Origin: Mucilaginibacter celer
GTDB lineage: Bacteria > Bacteroidota > Bacteroidia > Sphingobacteriales > Sphingobacteriaceae
NCBI RefSeq assembly: GCF_003576455.2
Contig: NZ_CP032869.1
Location: forward strand, 4,526,001-4,590,000
Direction of reading: 5' to 3'
DNA length: 64,000 bases
Shown here piece after piece: positions 1 to 8,202 of this stretch. Position numbers and translations under genes: made by a program. How positions within the stretch are numbered: position 1 is the first letter of the stretch; each line of letters starts with the position of its first letter. Under the pieces are notes generated by a model that was given only the letters and a program-made list of their open reading frames with translations, made no database searches and was not told the DNA's origin.

Positions 1-289
1 GGTGCCCAGACAATGTTAAGTTTATATTAACATGAGATTATTATATTAACAACTGCTTAATGTTTTCTTTTTTCCTTAACATTAGACATTTAACATACAA
101 TTAAAAATCACTGATTATCAATCAATTAAAAACAAACACCAAACAAGAATGTTAATTTTTCATTTATCATTGATTGCAGCATGCCCAACAAACATGACCC
201 TGTATTGAATAAACAGGCCTATTTATTGCCGGTAATAAATGCCTTAAAAATTGTGGTTTTAATAGATATTTAATACAGAGTGGCTAATG
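1..289. other. gene-free AT-rich left edge
   Basis: About 290 bases with no supportable reading frame on either strand. The only structure seen is a near-perfect 20-bp palindrome at 221-240 (arms ATTTATT around CCGG, one wobble). It could be an operator or a weak hairpin downstream of the minus-strand gene that ends at 290. No T-tract follows it, so no terminator is claimed. Confidence 0.5.
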
Positions 290-838
290 TCAATTTTTGA
301 TTCTCAGCTTATTAAGTAATTGATTTAGAAGGTATGCGGGTGCAATGATCAACGATTTGATATTAAGCCTGTTTTGAGCATAAGTATTTTCGCGCGAGTT
401 GCCTATTAATAAAGCTGATAATGAGGGGATAAATATCGATAAACACAGCGCCGGCATGGCCGGTCCGCCGGTTTGTTGCCAGGTAATCAGTTCCATAATA
501 CCATAGCTAAAGCCCAATAAAATAAACAGGATAAAGTACGAGATAATAGGCGAAAGCCTGAGGTAATAATAAATGGCAATGGCTATTACAAACGACGCCC
601 AGTTAAAGTAACCATTATAAATACCTAAAAACGGAAGGTGCGGGAAAGGGATAGCCCAGATCAACCCAAATAAACTAAATGCCAACAAGGGAATGCAAAA
701 ATAATGGATGCCGATATTCACCGGGTCCTGATGACCGGCTGCATATTCACGGAAATAACGATCAACCGGGCGCTCATCAATATTAACTGTTGTTTTAGCA
801 GCCGGTTTGTTTTTGGTGTTGGATGTTTTTGTTGCCAC
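290..838 (-). CDS. Mpo1-like (DUF962) membrane protein
   Basis: 182 residues. After a short polar N-terminus the protein carries the family signature around residues 33-52 (YAAGHQDPVNIGIHYFCIPL), then four or so hydrophobic segments. That layout is typical of the DUF962/YGL010w family. The yeast member Mpo1 is an iron-dependent dioxygenase that shortens 2-hydroxy fatty acids during phytosphingosine breakdown; bacterial members are uncharacterised. Conserved His residues in the signature (HQDP and the later IHYF) would be the metal ligands by analogy. The start is GTG, because the codon at 838-836 reads GTG and an exact -7 promoter box lies 4 nt upstream, so the transcript is probably leaderless. 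It is likely its own transcription unit behind the rny terminator. The substrate is inferred only. Confidence 0.8.
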   Translation of the reverse strand: MATKTSNTKNKPAAKTTVNIDERPVDRYFREYAAGHQDPVNIGIHYFCIPLLAFSLFGLIWAIPFPHLPFLGIYNGYFNWASFVIAIAIYYYLRLSPIISYFILFILLGFSYGIMELITWQQTGGPAMPALCLSIFIPSLSALLIGNSRENTYAQNRLNIKSLIIAPAYLLNQLLNKLRIKN

Positions 839-842
839 GGTA

Positions 843-850
843 CAAAAGTA
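843..850 (-). promoter_or_regulatory. -7 box of the Mpo1-like gene (TACTTTTG)
   Basis: Exact match to the Bacteroidota -7 consensus TAnnTTTG, ending 4 nt before the GTG start. Its first bases are also the end of the T-run of the rny terminator, so terminator and promoter overlap. No convincing -33 TTG is seen at the usual 19-20 nt spacing. Confidence 0.5.
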
Positions 851-885
851 AAAACCCTTTCAAATTTTAGGTCGAAAGGGTTTTA
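850..885 (-). terminator. rny intrinsic terminator
   Basis: Inverted repeat with arms AAAACCCTTTC and GAAAGGGTTTT around a 12-nt loop, followed on the minus strand by five T residues. It lies 19 nt past the rny stop codon. Confidence 0.85.
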
Positions 886-903
886 TTTAATTTTTATGTT
901 TGA

Positions 904-2469
904 TTACTTGGCAAACGCTACCGAACGGGTTTCCCTGATCACGGTAACCTTAATTTGGCCAGGATAAGTCATCTCGGTTTGGATGCGGTTTGAAATATCG
1001 GCAGCCAATACCTCTGATTGCGCGTCGCTGATCTTTTCACTTTCAACCACCACGCGCAGCTCGCGGCCAGCCTGGATAGCGAAAGTTTTTTCAACACCCG
1101 GATATGACAATGCCAGTTCTTCCAGTTCTTTCAAACGTTTGATGTAGCTTTCAACCACCTCACGGCGTGCACCCGGACGGGCACCCGAAATAGCATCACA
1201 AGCCTGGATTATCGGCGACAGCATCGAGGTCATCTCGATCTCATCGTGGTGGGCACCAATGGCGTTACAAACTTCAGGGTGTTCTTTATATTTTTCGGCC
1301 AGTTGCATACCTAAGATAGCGTGCGGTAACTCCGGGTTATCATCAGGTACTTTACCAATATCGTGCAGTAAGCCGGCTCGTTTAGCAAGCTTTACGTTGA
1401 GGCCTAACTCGGCAGCCATAGTTGCGCAGAAATTGGCAACCTCGCGCGAGTGCTGTAACAGGTTTTGCCCGTACGATGAACGGTAACGCATACGGCCAAC
1501 CATACGGATCAGCTCTGGGTGTAAGCCATGGATGCCAAGATCGATCACGGTGCGCTCACCTATTTCAACAATTTCTTCTTCAATTTGCTTTTTGGTTTTG
1601 GCAACCACCTCCTCAATACGGGCCGGGTGGATCCGTCCGTCCGTCACCAGGCGGTGCATAGCCAAACGGGCAATCTCGCGCCTTACCGGGTCGAAGCCCG
1701 AAAGGATAATGGCCTCCGGGGTATCATCAACAATGATCTCGATACCGGTAGCAGCCTCCAAAGCACGGATGTTACGGCCTTCACGGCCGATGATCCTACC
1801 TTTGATCTCATCATTCTCAATATTAAATATAGAAACCGTGTTCTCGATAGCGCTTTCGGTAGCGGTACGCTGGATAGTTTGGATAACTATTTTCTTAGCT
1901 TCTTTAGTAGCGGTAAGCTTAGCCTCATCCACAATATCCTTAATCTGGATCATGGCTTTGGTACGGGCTTCTTCGCGCAGCGTATCAACCAATTGGGTTT
2001 TAGCTTCCTCCGCAGATAAACCGGCAATGGTTTCAAGTTGCTGTACGTGTTGGTTTTTAAGGTGCTCAACCTCATCCTGTTTTTTAACAACAATTTCGGT
2101 TTGCTTCTCTAAATTCTTACGGGTATTATCAAGCTCGTTCTCCTTGCGGTTAAGGTTTTCCATACGCTGGTTAAGCGATTGTTCTTTTTGCTTGATGGTG
2201 TTTTCCCGCTGATTGATGGAGTTGTTTTTATTGTTCACCTCCTGCTCATGCTCAGCCTTCATTTGCAAAAACTTCTCTTTGGCTTCGAGAAGCTTATTTT
2301 TCTTCAGGATCTCGGCATTATTTTCAGCGTCTTTCAGGATCTTTTTAACTTTATTCTGGGCGGAGGCTTCCTGGTCTTTAAACAGCTTGCGCAGCAGAAA
2401 GCGGCCTATGAGCACGCCGACAATGGCGCCTAACAGCAGGCCGATGATAACGTATAGTAATATGTCCAT
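904..2469 (-). CDS. rny: ribonuclease Y
   Basis: 521 residues, the usual length for RNase Y, a membrane-anchored endoribonuclease that starts mRNA decay. The domain order is complete: one N-terminal transmembrane helix (about 3-25), a long charged coiled coil (about 30-160), a KH RNA-binding domain (GRIIGREGRNIRALE near 225), and an HD metal-dependent phosphohydrolase domain with LLHDIGK near residue 370. The extreme C-terminus (VIRETRSVAFAK) is the typical family end. It is transcribed leftward behind the putative 6S RNA and zapA and closed by a strong terminator. Identity is secure from domain order; nothing looks degraded. Confidence 0.97.
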   Translation of the reverse strand: MDILLYVIIGLLLGAIVGVLIGRFLLRKLFKDQEASAQNKVKKILKDAENNAEILKKNKLLEAKEKFLQMKAEHEQEVNNKNNSINQRENTIKQKEQSLNQRMENLNRKENELDNTRKNLEKQTEIVVKKQDEVEHLKNQHVQQLETIAGLSAEEAKTQLVDTLREEARTKAMIQIKDIVDEAKLTATKEAKKIVIQTIQRTATESAIENTVSIFNIENDEIKGRIIGREGRNIRALEAATGIEIIVDDTPEAIILSGFDPVRREIARLAMHRLVTDGRIHPARIEEVVAKTKKQIEEEIVEIGERTVIDLGIHGLHPELIRMVGRMRYRSSYGQNLLQHSREVANFCATMAAELGLNVKLAKRAGLLHDIGKVPDDNPELPHAILGMQLAEKYKEHPEVCNAIGAHHDEIEMTSMLSPIIQACDAISGARPGARREVVESYIKRLKELEELALSYPGVEKTFAIQAGRELRVVVESEKISDAQSEVLAADISNRIQTEMTYPGQIKVTVIRETRSVAFAK

Positions 2470-2511
2470 TTTAGGTTTGAGTGGTGTGTTGTATATATGT
2501 ATGTAAATAAA

Positions 2512-2677
2512 AAAACCGCAACTAATTTCTAAGTGTTCATGTATTTAAAACCTCATTTCGGATATTGGGGACCATGGGTTGGTTAACGTTAATCGTAACT
2601 AACGCATGCCTCTTGATCCGCTTAATATTGAAGCGTTAAGTTTTTAATAGTGAAACCTAAAATTTAACTGCGGTTAA
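2512..2677 (-). ncRNA. ssrS: probable 6S RNA
   Basis: The 250-bp gap between rny and zapA has no reading frame. On the minus strand it can fold with its two ends paired: AACCGCA (2675-2669) with TGCGGTT (2520-2514), continued by an interrupted AU-rich stem, and then a run of seven T. The enclosed ~160 nt includes local hairpins (for example CGCTT/AAGCG). An end-to-end closed, bulged rod of this length next to zapA is what 6S RNA looks like, and 6S genes adjoin zapA in many bacteria. The call rests on position and closing stem. I could not run a covariance model, and the central bubble has not been verified. Confidence 0.55.
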
Positions 2678-2718
2678 ATCTTAAATGTGCTCTTATATTA
2701 TTATGTAAAGAACGTTAA

Positions 2719-3009
2719 TTACTTCGAAAAAAATTCGTTCAGCAAATGATCCAGTTGATAAACCTTTTCGGTTACCTCGGTATCCTCAACAGTAACTTTT
2801 TTTTCTGCCTTTAATGTTGATGTAGCATAATGCAATACACACATCGAAAGCAGATCCTGCTTATCCCTAACCGCGTAATTTTCCTGATATTCCTTTATCC
2901 GGTCATTGATTAGTTTTGCCGCCCTGCGTATTATTTCTTCTTCCTCCATGTTCACCTTTAAGGGGTAAACGCGGTCAGCAATATTTATTTTTATTGAGAT
3001 TTCTCCCAT
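2719..3009 (-). CDS. zapA: cell division protein ZapA
   Basis: 96 residues with the ZapA layout: a small N-terminal globular part (ISIKINIADRVYPLKV, then the EEEIIRRAAKLINDRIKEY helix) followed by a helical coiled coil. ZapA binds FtsZ and bundles its protofilaments at mid-cell. The gene ends just before the putative 6S RNA and starts 21 nt after the stop of the coiled-coil gene upstream, suggesting an operon. This neighbourhood (pheT, coiled-coil protein, zapA, rny) fits a division/housekeeping cluster. Confidence 0.9.
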   Translation of the reverse strand: MGEISIKINIADRVYPLKVNMEEEEIIRRAAKLINDRIKEYQENYAVRDKQDLLSMCVLHYATSTLKAEKKVTVEDTEVTEKVYQLDHLLNEFFSK

Positions 3010-3030
3010 TTGAGCTTTTCACTTTTTGCG

Positions 3031-3321
3031 TTATTTTTTCAATAACACAATACACTTATCTATTTCCTGCACAAAGTCGTTAATTTTTTGCTTAATGTCA
3101 ACAGTTTTTTCATTTGTTTCTGAAAAAGACTTGGCAACTTTAACAACTTTTAATTTTTCTTCCAGTTCTTTGGTCTTGCCTTTGCTGGCATTCAGCGCCA
3201 CCGTAAGGGCCTCGCTTTCCAGTTTTAAAAGGTCATTTTCCTCCTGCAAAGCAGCGCACAATTCAATCAGGCGCTCGGTTTTATCTACAATTTTATTTAA
3301 CTGCTCTGCTAATGAGGCCAT
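3031..3321 (-). CDS. small coiled-coil protein upstream of zapA
   Basis: 96 residues, almost wholly heptad-like (NKIVDKTERLIELCAALQEE, then KGKTKELEEKLKVVKVAKSF). It has no signal peptide or membrane segment. The gene precedes zapA by 21 nt on the same strand. By position and shape it may act with ZapA or FtsZ, much as the small coiled-coil ZapB does in enterobacteria, but no sequence relation to ZapB can be claimed from reading alone. The function is inference; the gene itself is well supported by length, spacing and composition. Confidence 0.7.
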   Translation of the reverse strand: MASLAEQLNKIVDKTERLIELCAALQEENDLLKLESEALTVALNASKGKTKELEEKLKVVKVAKSFSETNEKTVDIKQKINDFVQEIDKCIVLLKK

Positions 3322-3324
3322 GTT

Positions 3325-3445
3325 TTAATTAGTGAATTATTGAATTAGTGATTTAGTGAATTATTTATTTTCTGAATTATGAATTGGATGCCAATACAAA
3401 TGCAACCCGTAATCACTAATTCAGTCATTCACTAATTCACTCATT
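3325..3445. repeat. stuttering inverted repeat (TTAGTGAATT / AATTCACTAA)
   Basis: Between the coiled-coil gene and pheT the left half repeats variants of TTAGTGAATTATTGAATTAG, and the right half (about 3410-3445) is the reverse complement, AATCACTAATTCAGTCATTC and similar. The result is a large imperfect palindrome made of a short word repeated with small changes. No gene is present. It lies just downstream of the pheT stop. Confidence 0.6.
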
Positions 3446-5843
3446 ACTTTCTGATCTCCGCTCCCGCTTCTTTTCCTAAATTATAAATTAATTTCTGCAT
3501 AATAGAATCGATAGCCTTATCGGTAAGGGTTTTCTCGATATCCTGGATAATGAAGCTTAACGCGTACGATTTTTTACCGGCAGGTAGTTTATCGCCCTGG
3601 TAAACATCAAATACATCAACCTCTTTCAGCAGTTTACGTTCGGTACGTAAAGCAATTTGTTTTAACTGGCCGAATGATACGCTCTGATCTATTAACATCG
3701 AAAGGTCGCGCCTTACAGCCGGGAATTTCGAGATATCCTGAAAAACGATCTTGTTTTTGCGGATGGCGTTCAATACCAGGTCGAAATTGAAATCGGCATA
3801 AAATACCTCTTTATCCACATCGGCCTTTTTCAGTGAAGCAGCAGCTACCGCACCAAATTTCACCAATTGCTTCCCATTCAACATGTATTGAATGCCAAAC
3901 GACATTTTTTTGCAGGTTGTATCTTCAACCGTAAAGTTGCTGATGTTTAAACGTTGCAAAATGCCATCAACTACCGCTTTAATATTGTAGAATGATACCG
4001 GCTTAGCTTTCTGGTTCCATTGCTCGGCAGTGTTGGCACCGGTAATGAAAATACTGAAACGTTGGGTTTCTACATATTTCTCATTTTCCAGTTTGTACAC
4101 CTTGCCAAACTCATAAAATTTCAAATCGGCAGCACGGCGGTTCTGGTTATAGGCGATGGCCTCCAAACCTGAATACAACAAGCTTTGGCGCATCACGTCC
4201 AAATCGCTGCTTAGTGGGTTCAGGATCTTAACAGCCGTATCCAGGTTATCCGAATAAGCCGATTTGGTAAGTGAGTTAGCCAAAATCTCGTTAAAACCAT
4301 TGGCGCTTAACAAATCAGAAAGCTGATTTTGAACAGTATCTTTTTCAGGGCGGATCGAATTATTTAACGAAGCCCTGATCTGGGTTGGGATCTCGATATT
4401 GTTGTAACCGTAAATACGCAGGATCTCTTCAACCACATCCACATCGCGGGTTACATCCACACGGTATGGCGGCACTTGTAACGATAGTGAATCCGCAGTT
4501 TCATTCACTATCTTAATATCAAGCGCGGTGATGATACTTTTAATGGTATCATTGCCGATAGCCTTACCTATCAGTTTATCAATGGTATTGTAAGTGATCT
4601 CCACGTTAAACGGAGCAACCGGCGCCGGGTAATGATCAGAAATTTCTGATGATACCACGCCACCTGCAACTTCCTGAATTAACAAAGCTGCACGCTTAAG
4701 CGCAAACACAGTCATATCCGGATCAGTACCACGCTCAAACCTGAACGAGGCATCAGTTTTTAAACCGAACCTTTTGGAGGTTTTACGAACCGATACAGCG
4801 TTGAAATAAGCACTTTCCAGGAAAATATTTTTGGTTGAATCTTTTACGCCCGATTTTGCTCCGCCAAATACACCGGCAATACACATCGGCTCTTCAGCGT
4901 TACCGATCATCAGGTCATCGGCAGAAAGTTTCCTGTCTACCTCATCCAAAGTTTTGAATATAGTGCCCTCGGGATAGTTTTTGACGATCACTTTACCGCC
5001 GGTTATTTCATCGGCATCAAAAGCGTGCAATGGCTGACCAAGCTCGTGCAGTACGTAGTTGGTAACATCCACAATATTATTGATAGAACGGATGCCGATA
5101 ACAGCCAAACGCTCCTTTAACCAATTTGGCGATTCCTTAACTTCAACACCGCTAATGGTTACACCCGAGTAACGTGGTGAGGCCTGCTCGTTCTCCACAA
5201 TAACCGGTACAGTTAAACTGGTGTTATCAACTTTAAACGCGCTTACATCGGGCTTATTAATTCCAATTTTAAGGAAAGCGGCTATATCCCTCGCTGTACC
5301 CAAATGCGAAGCCGCATCGGCACGGTTAGGGGTTAAGCCTATCTCGTACATGTAATCGTCGTTGAGCTTAAAGTATTCTTTGGCTGGGGTACCAACAGGA
5401 GCATACGCGGGCAATATCATGATGCCTTCGTGACTGGTGCCCAAACCTATTTCATCTTCGGCACAGATCATACCGTGCGATTCCTCGCCCCTGATTTTTG
5501 ATTTTTTTATGGCGAATGGCTCACCGACAGTAGGATAAACGGTTGAACCAACAACAGCCACAACCACTTTTTGTCCGGCCGCTACATTGGCAGCACCGCA
5601 AACAATCTGCAGGTCTTCCGGTCCGCCTACATCTACTTTGGTAACATGCAGGTGATCAGAATTGGCATGGTCAACGCATTCTTTTACATAACCAATTACC
5701 AGGCCTTCCAATCCACCTGGAATAGGTTGTACCTTTTCCAGGCTTTCTACTTCCAAACCGGTACCGGTAAGGATAACCGAAATTTCCTGGGGTGTTTTAT
5801 CAGTATCAATAAATTCTTTAAGCCAGTTATACGATATCTTCAT
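3444..5843 (-). CDS. pheT: phenylalanine--tRNA ligase beta subunit
   Basis: 799 residues from the ATG at 5843 (MKISYNWLKEFIDTDKTP is the family N-terminus). The frame stays open 29 codons further upstream, but that extension reads as random sequence, so it was excluded. Domains in order: EMAP-like tRNA-binding domain (about 40-150), B3/4 editing domain (about 210-385), B5 domain (about 400-475), the catalytic-like core, and a C-terminal FDX-ACB anticodon-binding domain beginning around FPAVRRDLSMLIDQS. PheT pairs with PheS to charge tRNA-Phe; pheS is not in this window. It is complete, with nothing unusual. Confidence 0.96.
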   Translation of the reverse strand: MKISYNWLKEFIDTDKTPQEISVILTGTGLEVESLEKVQPIPGGLEGLVIGYVKECVDHANSDHLHVTKVDVGGPEDLQIVCGAANVAAGQKVVVAVVGSTVYPTVGEPFAIKKSKIRGEESHGMICAEDEIGLGTSHEGIMILPAYAPVGTPAKEYFKLNDDYMYEIGLTPNRADAASHLGTARDIAAFLKIGINKPDVSAFKVDNTSLTVPVIVENEQASPRYSGVTISGVEVKESPNWLKERLAVIGIRSINNIVDVTNYVLHELGQPLHAFDADEITGGKVIVKNYPEGTIFKTLDEVDRKLSADDLMIGNAEEPMCIAGVFGGAKSGVKDSTKNIFLESAYFNAVSVRKTSKRFGLKTDASFRFERGTDPDMTVFALKRAALLIQEVAGGVVSSEISDHYPAPVAPFNVEITYNTIDKLIGKAIGNDTIKSIITALDIKIVNETADSLSLQVPPYRVDVTRDVDVVEEILRIYGYNNIEIPTQIRASLNNSIRPEKDTVQNQLSDLLSANGFNEILANSLTKSAYSDNLDTAVKILNPLSSDLDVMRQSLLYSGLEAIAYNQNRRAADLKFYEFGKVYKLENEKYVETQRFSIFITGANTAEQWNQKAKPVSFYNIKAVVDGILQRLNISNFTVEDTTCKKMSFGIQYMLNGKQLVKFGAVAAASLKKADVDKEVFYADFNFDLVLNAIRKNKIVFQDISKFPAVRRDLSMLIDQSVSFGQLKQIALRTERKLLKEVDVFDVYQGDKLPAGKKSYALSFIIQDIEKTLTDKAIDSIMQKLIYNLGKEAGAEIRK

Positions 5844-5884
5844 TATTCTGAAATGATAATCGGCAAAGATACGATTTAGGCTGA

Positions 5885-6040
5885 AAGGTGTGGTAGCGAT
5901 GTGCAGATTCTTGGATGTGCAGATGTGCAAATTTCAGATGTGCGGATTTAAGATGTGTAAATCACATAAACCAATAGATTAGCATTTCAAATAATCTCTT
6001 AATAATCTGCACATTCGCACATCTGAAATCTGCACATCTA
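5885..6040. repeat. stuttering inverted repeat (GATGTGCAGATGTGC)
   Basis: Left half: variants of GTGCAGATGTGCAAATTTCAG on the plus strand. Right half (about 6003-6040): TCTGCACATTCGCACATCTG and similar, the reverse complement. The two halves would form a long imperfect hairpin between pheT and radC. No coding sequence was found. Confidence 0.6.
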
Positions 6041-6045
6041 AATAC

Positions 6046-6744
6046 TTACATTAACCCTTCATCACCCAAACTGGTGTAAGCAGTATCGGTAATAATCAAA
6101 TGATCCAATACCCCTATCTCTAATATCCTCCCGGCAGCGGTCATTTTTTTGGTAAGCTGAATATCATCATGGCTGGGCCTCAGGTTGCCCGATGGGTGGT
6201 TATGTACCAATATAATACCGCTGGCCTGGTATTGCAAAGCAGCATGGAAAATGATCTTAGGATCGCATATTGTTGCAGAAAGGCCTCCTTTGCTAATCAG
6301 CTCTGTTCCTAATACTTTGTTTGATCTCCCCAATAATATTATCCAAAACTCTTCGTGATTTAAATCCATCAAATGGCGGCGCATAATGTTGTAGCCATCC
6401 TTGCTGGCAGTGATAAATTCGACTACCGATGCTTCCGAATCATTGCGCCTACGCCCTATCTCCAACGCTGCTATTATCGAAATGGCTTTAGCCTCCCCTA
6501 TTCCTTTAAATTTAGAAAGTTCGATGATGGATGCTTTGCCTAATTTATTCAGGTCGTTATCGTAATGGTGCAGGATGCGCTTGCTTAGCTCAACAGCGGT
6601 TTCGGTACGGCTGCCCGAGCCTATTAGTATGGCTATCAGCTCGGCATCGGTTAATGCCCTCCTGCCCTGTCCGCTTAGTTTTTCGCGGGGGCGGTCTTCT
6701 TCGGCCCAGGCTTTAATGCTGATCTTATTTTCATAATTTTCCAC
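6046..6744 (-). CDS. radC: RadC/JAB-domain protein
   Basis: 232 residues from a GTG at 6744 that gives (M)ENYENKISIKAWAEED, the usual family start. An ATG at 6774 would add ten unlikely residues. The N-terminal part holds a helix-hairpin-helix-like stretch (LSKFKGIGEAKAISIIAALE). The C-terminal part is a JAB/MPN metalloprotease-like fold with the full JAMM motif HNHPSGNLRPSHDD near residue 180. RadC was named for DNA repair but its biochemical role remains unsettled. It is transcribed leftward in line with rpsT and pheT. Confidence 0.9.
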   Translation of the reverse strand: MENYENKISIKAWAEEDRPREKLSGQGRRALTDAELIAILIGSGSRTETAVELSKRILHHYDNDLNKLGKASIIELSKFKGIGEAKAISIIAALEIGRRRNDSEASVVEFITASKDGYNIMRRHLMDLNHEEFWIILLGRSNKVLGTELISKGGLSATICDPKIIFHAALQYQASGIILVHNHPSGNLRPSHDDIQLTKKMTAAGRILEIGVLDHLIITDTAYTSLGDEGLM

Positions 6745-6772
6745 GGCATTAAAGTATAAAAAAGTGCCAAAC

Positions 6773-6806
6773 AAAAAAAGGGACAGTACCGATGTACTAT
6801 CCCTTT
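6773..6806 (-). terminator. rpsT intrinsic terminator
   Basis: Arms AAAGGGATAGTAC and GTACTGTCCCTTT around a 4-nt loop with a seven-T run on the minus strand. It sits 22 nt past the rpsT stop, overlapping the upstream end of radC, so radC needs its own promoter or read-through. Confidence 0.9.
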
Positions 6807-6827
6807 AATATATTTTTAAAGCTGAGA

Positions 6828-7082
6828 TTAGCTTAAGCCGTTAACAAATTTAGTAAGCTTTGATTTATTGTTCGAAGCTTTATTTTTGTGAATAACGTTC
6901 TTTTTAGCCAAACGATCAAGCATTGAAATCACTTTGCTCAACAAAACTGTAGCATCAGCTTTGGTTGTAGTGTTTCTTAACTTTTTAATAGCGTTCCTGG
7001 TTGTTTTAGCCTGGTACCTGTTACGCAGACGCTTCGCAGCGTTTGCCCTGATTCTTTTTAATGATGATTTATGATTTGCCAT
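6828..7082 (-). CDS. rpsT: 30S ribosomal protein S20
   Basis: 84 residues, highly basic, starting MANHKSSLKRIRANAAKRLR as bacterial S20 does. S20 binds the 5' and 3' minor domains of 16S rRNA during 30S assembly. The gene stands alone, with a well-formed promoter 43 nt upstream and its own terminator. Complete, with no anomaly. Confidence 0.98.
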   Translation of the reverse strand: MANHKSSLKRIRANAAKRLRNRYQAKTTRNAIKKLRNTTTKADATVLLSKVISMLDRLAKKNVIHKNKASNNKSKLTKFVNGLS

Positions 7083-7125
7083 CTCGTATAGCTTGTTATT
7101 CTTTTTCTACTTATTTTAAGGACTG

Positions 7126-7156
7126 CAAATATAGGGCGATAAAAACTAATATGCAA
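7126..7156 (-). promoter_or_regulatory. rpsT promoter (TTG-N20-TATATTTG)
   Basis: On the minus strand an exact -7 box TATATTTG (7133-7126) is preceded, after 20 nt, by TTG (7156-7154). This is the best match in this half of the window to the Bacteroidota sigma-ABfr-type promoter. The predicted leader is about 40 nt. Confidence 0.7.
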
Positions 7157-7329
7157 GTGCTTTTTTAATTTAGTTTTCACACGCATTATCCTGATTTTCT
7201 GATCGGCAGCTTCTATGCCCCATATCCAACAAGATGTTTTATTTAATTTTCCTTTAACCCAAATTTCACTAAGTGTTCATACAACACAATGATTTTTGTA
7301 ACGTTATTTTAAACTAAGGCAAAACAATT

Positions 7330-8088
7330 ATGGTAAACAACAGCACCACAAGGTTCAGCAACCGGGTTGAGGATTATGTAAAATACCGTCCCGGTTATCC
7401 TGTAGAGATTGTTAAGTTTTTACACGACAATTACAGCCTAACCCAGGATAAACTGATTGCCGATATTGGTGCAGGAACCGGCATATCCACCGCCTTGTTT
7501 TTAAATAAAGGTTACCGGGTAATTGCCGTTGAACCTAACGACGAAATGCGTGTAAAATCTGTAGAGTTGTTAGGTACCTACCACGGCTTTATGGCCCACA
7601 ACGGCACTGCCGAAAATACCGGCCTTACCGATGCAAGCGTTGATGCCGTTATTGCCGGGCAGGCTTTTCACTGGTTTGATACCGTACTTACCCGCGCCGA
7701 ATTTAAACGCATCCTGAAACCCGGCGGCATTGTAGCCCTGATCTGGAACGAGCGTAAAACCAGCTCGGCCTTTGAACAGGAATATGACGAGCTGATCATT
7801 AAACATGCCCGCGATTATGTTAAGGTTGATCACCGCAACATCGATACAGAACATATCGCCGCTTTCTTTAACCCGGAGGCTGTGCACCTTGAAATATTTC
7901 AAAACAAACAGGTATTTGATTTTGAGGGATTGAAGGGCAGGCTGATGTCTTCATCGTATATGCCAGCTAAGGATGATGAAGGTTTTGACGATATGATAGC
8001 TGATTTGCAGGTAATTTTTGATAAGTTTAAGCAGGATGGTATGATTACTATAAATTACGATACGAAGGTTTATTCGGGTAAGCTATAA
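7330..8088 (+). CDS. class I SAM-dependent methyltransferase
   Basis: 252 residues. The Rossmann-type SAM-binding core is plain: motif I IADIGAGTGISTALFLNKGY near residue 40, an acidic residue after strand 2 (VIAVEPND), and GTAENTGLTDASVDAVIAGQ followed by AFHWFD. It resembles the UbiE/YcgJ-like group (methyltransferase type 11), whose substrates vary widely, so no substrate is assigned. The gene is monocistronic on the plus strand. Its 3' end lies 20 nt from the broken antitoxin gene on the opposite strand. Confidence 0.85.
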   Translation: MVNNSTTRFSNRVEDYVKYRPGYPVEIVKFLHDNYSLTQDKLIADIGAGTGISTALFLNKGYRVIAVEPNDEMRVKSVELLGTYHGFMAHNGTAENTGLTDASVDAVIAGQAFHWFDTVLTRAEFKRILKPGGIVALIWNERKTSSAFEQEYDELIIKHARDYVKVDHRNIDTEHIAAFFNPEAVHLEIFQNKQVFDFEGLKGRLMSSSYMPAKDDEGFDDMIADLQVIFDKFKQDGMITINYDTKVYSGKL

Positions 8089-8137
8089 AAACAAGCTTCA
8101 AGGTTATTTTAAAGATCATACCGAATTGAATTTCCCG

Positions 8138-8145
8138 AACGAAGT
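8138..8145. repeat. target-site duplication, left copy (AACGAAGT)
   Basis: The eight bases directly left of the IS are identical to those directly right of it at 9490-9497. IS256-family transposases make 8-9 bp duplications. Confidence 0.9.
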
Positions 8146-8157
8146 GAGAGTGTAAAA

Positions 8158-8200
8158 TAAACTGTGTCAAGCGTTAAATGTTAACTTAAAACACAGTTTA
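8158..8200 (+). promoter_or_regulatory. nested hairpin before the transposase start
   Basis: TAAACTGTGT (8158-8167), part of the left terminal repeat, is perfectly repeated in inverse at 8191-8200, two bases before the transposase ATG. Inside it GTTAA/TTAAC forms a second arm pair. Transcripts entering from outside would fold here and could hide the start region. This could also be an extra transposase-binding site. Confidence 0.5.
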
Positions 8201-8202
8201 AG

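Noticed and set aside
221..240. Palindrome ATTTATT-GCCGGT-AATAAAT as a terminator
   Set aside because: Short AU arms and no T-run; kept only as a remark on the left gap.
1528..2212. Long plus-strand frames opposite rny (163 and 226 residues)
   Set aside because: Antisense shadows of a well-conserved coding sequence; low-complexity Ser/Ile/Leu composition typical of reversed reading.
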